The notes beneath the pieces are model-generated. The model searched no databases, had not been told where the DNA came from, and saw nothing but the letters and a program-made list of their open reading frames with translations. A DNA stretch of 64,000 nucleotides from Puccinia triticina (lineage: Eukaryota; Basidiomycota; Pucciniomycetes; Pucciniales; Pucciniaceae), in the NCBI RefSeq assembly GCF_026914185.1, contig NC_070572.1, forward strand, positions 4,526,001 to 4,590,000. Direction: 5' to 3'. The translations under genes and the position numbers were made by a program. The first letter of the stretch is position 1. Every line of letters begins with the position of its first letter. This document shows positions 57,560 through 64,000 of the stretch, piece by piece.

Positions 57560-58270
57560 ATATGAAGGTACCTAGCCAACGAGCCGGGATGAGCCCACAC
57601 ATAGAAACCGGCCCTCAGAGCCGAGCAACCAGGCGTGATTCCTCACCGGCATGCCGGTGGTGCTGGCTGCCCGCCGAGGAGAAGGTTTCCTGAGACAGCC
57701 GGGTATGTATCAGGCAAGCGGGCACACCCCGTCATAGCTGCTCTCTGCAAGAACGTACAATGATATCGCCGAGGAGGAGGCCTCTCCGGCGAGCGGGTCT
57801 TTTGACTGCTTGCTGTGGAGGAATCTTCCTCGGAATCATCCCCGGCGAGCGGATCGCCACTCGCCCGTGAGGATTCCTCCTACGCGAGCACCTTGCACCT
57901 GCTTGCTGATAAATCTTCCTCGACAAGCAGTTACAAGTGATCCGGGGCAATGGAAGAATATTCATTCCGGCCGAGTACAAAGGGCGCCAGCGGAAGAAGC
58001 CCCAAGTGTATGTATAACATGTATCTGCTTGACCGAGATAATTCCTAGACCTTGGCAAGCAGGTGTCATTTCCACATCCAAGGGCAAGAGGAAGCCTGCT
58101 GGGCGAGCGGAAGGGAATCCATCTTTGCCGAGTGTGTGCAAAATTGCTTGCCGAGGTCCTCGGCAAGCAGGCACTCATTACTCCCGGGGGCAAGCCAAAA
58201 ATTTGTCCCCACCAAATATGTACAAGGGTGTTGCCCGCTTGGTTGGCCAGGGACCCAATTGGGAGGTTCA
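57560..58270. repeat. Cluster of hairpin repeats (GCTTGCCGAGG type)
   Basis: Imperfect palindromes spaced by 20-60 bp, for example TTGCTTGCCGAGG/CCTCGGCAAGCAGG near 58143-58171, with related AAGCAGG and GGCGAGCGG motifs repeated through the block. The architecture resembles the other hairpin arrays but the core sequence differs. Element borders not found. Confidence 0.55.
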
Positions 58271-59262
58271 ATAGCTAAGGTTGATCCTCCATCAAGTGCA
58301 TATCTATGGTGGATTCTCTCAATCCAGAATTGCTTAGGTTAGATTCAACTTGCCACCAAACAGCTCTCCTCCTTCCATTCTTTTGGTACGGCAACGGGCG
58401 TGGGCCTAACAGCTGCTACCCATGGCTGCCCGCCTGGCTGGCCCAGGGCCACACCAACAAGGGCGAAGAGAACTGCGCGGCCAAGACAAAGACAGCCCAC
58501 AAAACTTATGTATATCAGATTAAAAGTAACCAAAAAAACAACAACAGCAACAGCAACAATCTAAGCAGGGCAGAGAAACTCGAGAGATCAGTGCGAGTGA
58601 GAGAAAGAAAGGGAGCCAGAAAGTAGAGTGAGCAGGATGGTTATGTGGGCAGGACAGAGCAAAGCGAAGTCGAAGAAGTAAGCAGAAAGCAGAGGCTGGA
58701 CCAGGTTATGTTGAGCAGAAGAGTGAGATTAAGGAATGCGGATCGCGGAGATGATTAAACAAACATAGGGATGATGAGTGGAGATGCGCGAAACGAGATG
58801 AGCGAAGTAGATGGACACAGACGGGAAAGGATAAGCAGAGCAAACGGGGGCCAAACAGAGCCGACAGGAAGGAAGGAAACGAATGAGTATGTACACGGCC
58901 AGTTGCACGTGTGTGTATATATGATCCTGGAAAAAAGAAAAAGAGCTGTACAAAGATACATATGTGTTTTTTTTTTTTGTGCATTGTGGATGGACAAGGA
59001 TGAGCCCGAGGTGACGCGAAGGAATCCAAGAGGGTATATACGTATGTGTGTTATATGAAGAGATGAAAAAGTGTGTGGGAGAAGCCGCCCTAGACGATCA
59101 GCATTGGAAAGAACGAGCGTACGAAAGAAAGGAGAGGAAAGCGTATATGTTTTTGGGGTTGGAGTATGTACAAAGAGCGATTCCGGAAAAAAAAAAAAGC
59201 AGAAGCAGAGAGGAAAGAGTGTGTTGAAGCGAGTGGGATGGAGTGATGAAGGACAGGAAGAA
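58271..59262. other. Intergenic, purine-rich 3' region of the kinase gene
   Basis: The plus strand is A/G-rich from about 58590 to 59260, so the kinase transcript 3' UTR would be pyrimidine-rich. No separate gene seen. Confidence 0.4.
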
Positions 59263-62186
59263 TCATGCGAGAGCAGATGCTTGGTTCTTGCTGGCCGCCC
59301 AAGCCTTCTCGCGTTCCTGAAGAGCCATAGCACTGCAAGAAGAGAAACCCAAGCAACCGTGAGCTGGTGAGGGAAGCGACGGAGGAAGCAGAGGGGGAGG
59401 CGTACTTGAGCAGGCGGACGACCTCGGGCATAGCCGGGCGGGCGTCGGACGAGTTATCCCACATCCGGTCGATGAGCGCGACGATCTCGCGGCCCCATTT
59501 ACGGCGGACGGAGCTAGTGGAGGGCCGGAGCCGGTTCTTGCCGACCTCCTCGAAGATCGCATGCTCGTTCATCCCCTGCGACAAGCACGAAACAGTCAGG
59601 AATCGGAGTACGGGACAGTTGGACGGCCGGAGAACACTGACTTGGAACGGGTACGTTTTCTCCTTGAACGGCCAACACAAGACCTCCCAAAAGACCAGCC
59701 CAAGCGCATAGACCTAGGGTCCAGACAGCCCGGATCAATCGTGAGAAAGGACGCCATGTATGGAGGAGAAGAACGTACATCGATGCTGTGGTTGTACGAG
59801 GGATGGGCGACCCAGAGCTCTGGGGCCTGCCAATTAAGCGTGCCACACGTGGTGGCACACATCGACATGACGTCGCGCTTGACCCGGGCGAGGCCCTACA
59901 CAGATATATATATATGGATCAGAGAGAGGGTCTCGGAGAGAAGGGGGAGAAGACTTACGAAGTCGGTGATCTTGGCGCTGCCGTTGGCGGTGATCAAGAC
60001 GTTGGGACTCTTGAGGTCCCGATGGATGATCGAGGGTGTGCGCAGATGGCTACAGACGCACAGAGTGGGATAAGAACAGGTGCGGAAGCGTATGAAGGAG
60101 TGGATGGAGGAGGGCTTAACAGATACTCCACCCCGCGGGCGGCGTCCAACATCAAGCCTAAGATCTGGACGTAAGACGGACACGGGATCTTGCGGATATA
60201 GCTGCCAAAGCAACATGTTCAGCTGGTGCTGCGACGGTCGAGGATATGCACAGAAGCTCAACTCGTATAAGTCGCCGTTCCTGCACAGTTCGGTGACGAT
60301 GGTACAGGGTATAGCTCCGCCGATCGAGACGCCGATGAAGCGGACGATGTTCGGATGTCTGTATGGATAGTGCCCACACGTCAGCATGTTTCGCGGGTGT
60401 TTGAGTGAGTGAGGAGAGGCTAGTGACCTGAGGTCGCGCAAGAGGCCGAGCTCTTTGATGTCCATGTCCGTCAGCCGGCCCCGCAGGTCGCAGATCGCCA
60501 CCCTGAAGTTGCGGTATCTGCCCATATAGACGTCCTTGAAGCTGCCGCTGCCGACCTTGTGTTCCCGGGTCTGTCAAAGAGGCGGGTAGGCAGTTAGTAG
60601 TCACTCTTCATGGGGGGGGGGGGGGGGGAGAGGGGGGACGGAGGGCTCACGAGTTTCTCTGGCGGGATCTCCTTGTCGGACAGCTTCAGGTCTTCCAGGT
60701 CGAGGAGCACGTCGAGGTCTTCAGGGGGGGAAGGGCGGGGCCTGTGGGATGGGGAGTGGTCCTCCTCGGGCTCCGTCGAGGCGGGGGGCGAGGGGGGGGA
60801 GGAGGACTTCATGACGACGGTGGCGGGGGGGATAGCGGTGGCGGGGGGGGTAGAGGCCCTTCATGGTGCGGGGCTCGGCGATGGACATGGGCCCGGCGCC
60901 GGTGAGGTTGATGGAGGACATGCTCATCTTGCCGATCGGGCCGATCGAGGGCACCTTGGTGCCGACGAGTCTGATCGAGCCGGGCTTCCGGCTGCGGGCG
61001 GGGTCGTCGAGCAGGGGGATCATCGGGGGGTGGGACATGACCGGCGCGGGCTCCTCGGCTGGGGCCGGGGGGGTCTTCTTGGCAGGCGGCTGGGCGTGCT
61101 TGGTGGGGCTGAGGATCGAGGGGTCGAGCTGGTGGTGGGGGTGGTCGTGCTGGAGGCCGGTCGCGGCAAGGTAGTTGGCCAGCTGGCTGTGCGGGGAGTG
61201 GACGTTGTTGAATGGGCTGGGTATGGCCATCCGGGTGCGGGGCTGGGCGCTGGAGCGGATGGTCTCCTGGTGGTGGTGGTGGTGGTGGTTGTTGTTGGTG
61301 TCGGGCAGCTGCGGGTGGCCTGGCGGGGGGATGTGCTTGGTGGGCGAGGGCGGGTTGCGGGGGCGCAGGTTGTAGATGCCGGGGTTGAGCTCGGGGGAGA
61401 AGAGCTGGGGGTCGATGGCGTCGTCGAAGGATCGCTCGTGGATGGCCGGGTCGGATCGGTCGTGGTCGTGGTCGTCGGTGTCGTAGCCGGAGGCTGGGCT
61501 GGTCATGGAGTCGTCGGTTTCTGAGAATCCGGAGGATCGCTGGCCCAGGTTGGCCTCACGCTGGAAGAGAGTCGGTCAGTGTGGTTGGGTGTGAGTGTGT
61601 GTGTGTGTGTTGAGGCTGGCTTACCCATGAGAGCAGGGCGATGACCATCTCCCGCTTGGTGAGTTCGCGGGCGGGGTCGAGCAGGGCGCGTTCGCGGCAG
61701 AGGTCGCGCAGACGGTTGTGTTTGCGCTTCATGAGGCTGGCTTCGGTGGCGTGGGACAGGCTGTAGCTCGGGGCGACGGTCGAGGGGGGGGCGACGTCGA
61801 TGGCCATGCCTGTGTGGAGGGTGTCAGCTGGTGGCTGCGAGAGAGAGAGAGGGAGAGCAAGAGGAAGACTGACAGCCGTGGCCGCGGTTGATGGCCGTCT
61901 GTGGGGCGAGGGCGGTGGTGCTGGGGTTGGGGAAGGGGTGGTCGTCTGGGGTGCCCCTGTAGACGATGGTGACTGGGGCGGGCTTCTCCTTCTTGGCGGG
62001 TCTGGTGGTGTGCAGGGTGCTGGCGGCGTGGTTGGTGGTCCTGTCCCGCTTCTTGGGCGGCGGGGGCGGGGAGAGCGGCATCAGCTGGGGGTCGATGGGG
62101 TGGGAGTGCGGCAGTGGGGGTGGGGGTGGGGGTGGGGGTGGGGATGGGGGGATGTCGATGAGGCTGTGGCCGTGGCTGTGGTGCAT
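59263..62186 (-). CDS. Protein kinase with long disordered N terminus (AgaK1-like), one apparent frameshift
   Basis: Eleven exons: 62186-61874, 61809-61625, 61560-60651, 60570-60428, 60358-60263, 60201-60121, 60049-59959, 59895-59779, 59713-59642, 59575-59406, 59332-59263. All phases agree except exon 3, which has one base too many. Changing the run of eight C (on the minus strand; plus 60844-60851) to seven would give 748 residues. The N-terminal 469 residues are Pro/His/Ser-rich. Kinase domain from about 470: VGSGSFKDVY, HPNIVRFIGVS, VTELCRNGDLYDYIRKIPCP, HRDLKSPNVL (585-594), TDFGLAR (604-610), NWQAPELW, GMNEHAIFEEVG. The usual VAIK lysine is Cys496 (RVAICDLRG). The sequence resembles the AgaK1 group of basidiomycete kinases, in which that lysine is, as far as I recall, often absent. 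TATATAAA sits only a few bases before the chosen ATG, so the true start may differ. Confidence 0.85.
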
Positions 62187-62924
62187 GGCTTTATATATGT
62201 ATGGACTGCTGGGGGTGGAGACTGGCGCGGCTCGTTTGGGCGACTGGCCCACCCAATCCATCGACACCCTCCCCAAACAGCACGCTCTCACACCACAACA
62301 GCCACTGGATCACATACACCCACTGCCGCAGCCAAGCGTACAGGGATGTCCCGCCCTACAGGATCAAGACAAGTACCAGCAGGGAGGACCCTGTCCCCAG
62401 TATCACCCTCTAATTCTCGCCTGGCCTTTGTAAATGCTGCTACATGGCGGATTCAATCCCCCCCTTCGAGCCCGCCCGGGCTCAGGGAATTTCAAATTCC
62501 AGATCACCTCTCCAGAACCACTTCAGTACAGTAGGTGGAGTGGGCTAGTAATCATGTGGGTCAGCTGGCTAAAAAAAAAAAACTGATAATGGAAGCTGAG
62601 ATTGCAGGCTACAAGTCTGTCTACTCCAAAGAATAGCACAGTGGTATTCAACATGTTTTTTGGGACCTTCAAATACTGATTCATCAAATATTCAAGTATT
62701 CAGAGATATTCAACAGAAAAAACTTCCAAAATACATTAAAAAACACCAAAAAAATTACATTTGTTGTGTTTTTGACTTCTTTTGGCCCATTTCTGGGCCA
62801 TACATTTTGGAGGAGGTCATCCATCAAACATATCATGGTGCCAAAGATGCTTACAATATTGCCAGAGGCATATCTCATAATGGCAGACACACTACATATT
62901 CAGAGTGCCAGACACACTTTTGAT
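62187..62924. other. Kinase promoter region and intergenic DNA
   Basis: On the minus strand CATATATAAAGCC immediately precedes the proposed kinase start. The rest is unremarkable; an A-rich tract lies at about 62570-62582. Confidence 0.4.
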
Positions 62925-63180
62925 AGTGGCGGACGCAGCATAGCGCGCACTCTTTTGCGCCCTGCGTGCTTAGGGTTAGCGCAATTGTGCCTATCTGTGC
63001 TAACGCTACACTAAAATCTAAAATGTATCTGTGCTAACGCTACGCTAAAAGCTAAAATAGCTTTGCACCCTTTGCACGTAGCATCAGCACAGATGCACGC
63101 GATTGCAATAACACTACGCTAAAAAAGAGCACATTTGCGCTGCGCTACACTACACTAACAGCTATGGTTAGCGTAGCTGA
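62925..63180. repeat. Low-complexity repeat of TGCGCTAACGCTA type
   Basis: Degenerate units CTGTGCTAACGCTACACTAAA, shown here in pieces (TGTGCTAACG, CTACACTAAA), with inverted relatives GTTAGCGTAGC. Similar in style to the GCGCTACCGC repeat at 42600-43035. Confidence 0.6.
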
Positions 63181-64000
63181 CCCACTTTTGGGCCTTTTCA
63201 AACTCATCTGGGGCCTTTGGGACCCAGAAAAGCTTGCATTGAGCCATTATTCAAATTTATTCAAATATTTGAGCTTAAATTTGCCCAGGCATTATTCAAC
63301 TCAAATCAAATACAAATACAAATACTCAAATCAATTCCATTTGATGTGCTAGTCTTTGGTCTACTCAGATTTTTTTTAAACTAAAAACTACATTTTTAAA
63401 AACATTTTCAAAAGAAAACATATTGTGTTTTTTTGCCAGAAATTCTTGAGTCTGTAGGGCCAGTGGTGTGACTTTAGAGGTAAGCCTTGTTAAGAATCAA
63501 ACTGAAGATAATTGCAAAGTGATTAGATGAAGGAAAACAAAAGAAAAAAGAAAACAAAACAAAACAAAAGGTACCTGAAGGCAAACACAACAGAGAAGAG
63601 CACGACAATATAGGCGATGATGATAGAGAGGAAGAAAAAAGAAGAGCAGACTCAAAAGAGACAAGGTCAATCAAAGGTGTACATGAGTTAGGGAAATGAT
63701 AGCGCAACATACAACCAGGGAGAGAACTTGATGAGGGGAGATTTGGCCAGCTTTGAGAGTGAGGCTTTGGCGGACTTTGAGAGCAAGGCTTTGAAGAATT
63801 TGAAGACAAGTGTGATGGATGTCTTCAGGAGGAACAAATAGTCAGAGAGATTGAGAAAATGATTTGGTGAGACTATTACTGATGATGTCAACAAGTTTTA
63901 TTGAGTGAGTTCCCCAAGGAAAAAGAGCGAGTCAAAGAGAGGAGTTGAGTTTAAGTATCTTGAGATGAGGTGATTTTTGCTGATGGGAAAGAGTAGCGAG
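63181..64000. other. Intergenic, no gene seen
   Basis: AT-rich then purine-rich (63510-64000). The minus-strand frames over it are Ser/Leu/Phe low-complexity products of the purine bias. Confidence 0.4.

Noticed and set aside
57732..58274. Overlapping long frames on both strands
   Set aside because: They coincide with a cluster of imperfect hairpins and have no recognisable domain.
60610..61524. 304-codon plus-strand frame, Gly/Val-rich
   Set aside because: Antisense shadow of the Pro/His-rich N-terminal kinase exon.
63474..63894. Minus-strand Ser/Leu/Phe-rich frames
   Set aside because: Products of a purine-rich plus strand; low complexity, no domain.

Overview
The window looks like nuclear DNA of a basidiomycete fungus, most probably a rust (Pucciniales). 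The host genes are broken by many short GT-AG introns (mostly 50-100 nt). The recognisable proteins are fungal: the Cdc14 phosphatase, the DASH subunit Dad1, eIF2-gamma, and a kinase of the kind common in basidiomycetes. The genes are islands in a large mass of transposable elements. Assignment to rusts is inference from gene structure and repeat load; no marker gene settles it. There is no rRNA, no complete tRNA gene and no CRISPR.

Layout. 1-692: 5' end of a lipase gene (minus) running off the window. 1179-1450: four identical 68-bp repeats. 1940-2560: small membrane-anchored hypothetical protein. 3770-6523: CDC14 in seven exons. 9646-24935: a nested block of transposons, whose outer shell is a 386-bp foldback MITE with TAA target-site duplication. 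Into it went a 12.4-kb long-inverted-repeat element (9708-22126, 8-bp TSD) and a 2.5-kb element (22425-24898, TAT TSD). The 12.4-kb element in turn carries a Ty3-type retrotransposon, a candidate solo LTR and a hAT-like MITE, and the Ty3 element is split by a CACTA-like element. 25264-30279: further MITEs, including a mariner-type MITE with a 1.5-kb element nested in it. 32077-46418: three related RING-H2/membrane E3-like genes (all minus), separated by a Ty3 element that has lost its integrase and most of one LTR (33260-37454) and by DAD1 (38252-39054). 47150-49249: eIF2-gamma in eight exons (minus). 51313-51693: small hypothetical membrane protein. 52-57 kb: foldback elements, CACTA-like elements and a tandem duplication whose two copies were hit by different transposons. 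59263-62186: protein kinase in eleven exons (minus).

How the genes relate. The host genes are housekeeping or signalling functions with no evident operon-like link. CDC14 and DAD1 both act in mitotic exit or chromosome segregation, but they lie 32 kb apart. The RING genes form a dispersed local family. The striking content is the repeat fraction. Several unrelated terminal-inverted-repeat elements are filled with arrays of short imperfect hairpins (motifs such as GATGACCGG...CCGGTCATC). The nesting can be worked out from target-site duplications, and for several insertions from an empty site present elsewhere in the window.

Limits. Exon models were made by eye from splice signals, reading phase and family similarity. 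5' ends of the RING genes are incomplete. Transposon superfamilies are inferred from TIR ends and TSD length only, because no transposase was recognised.
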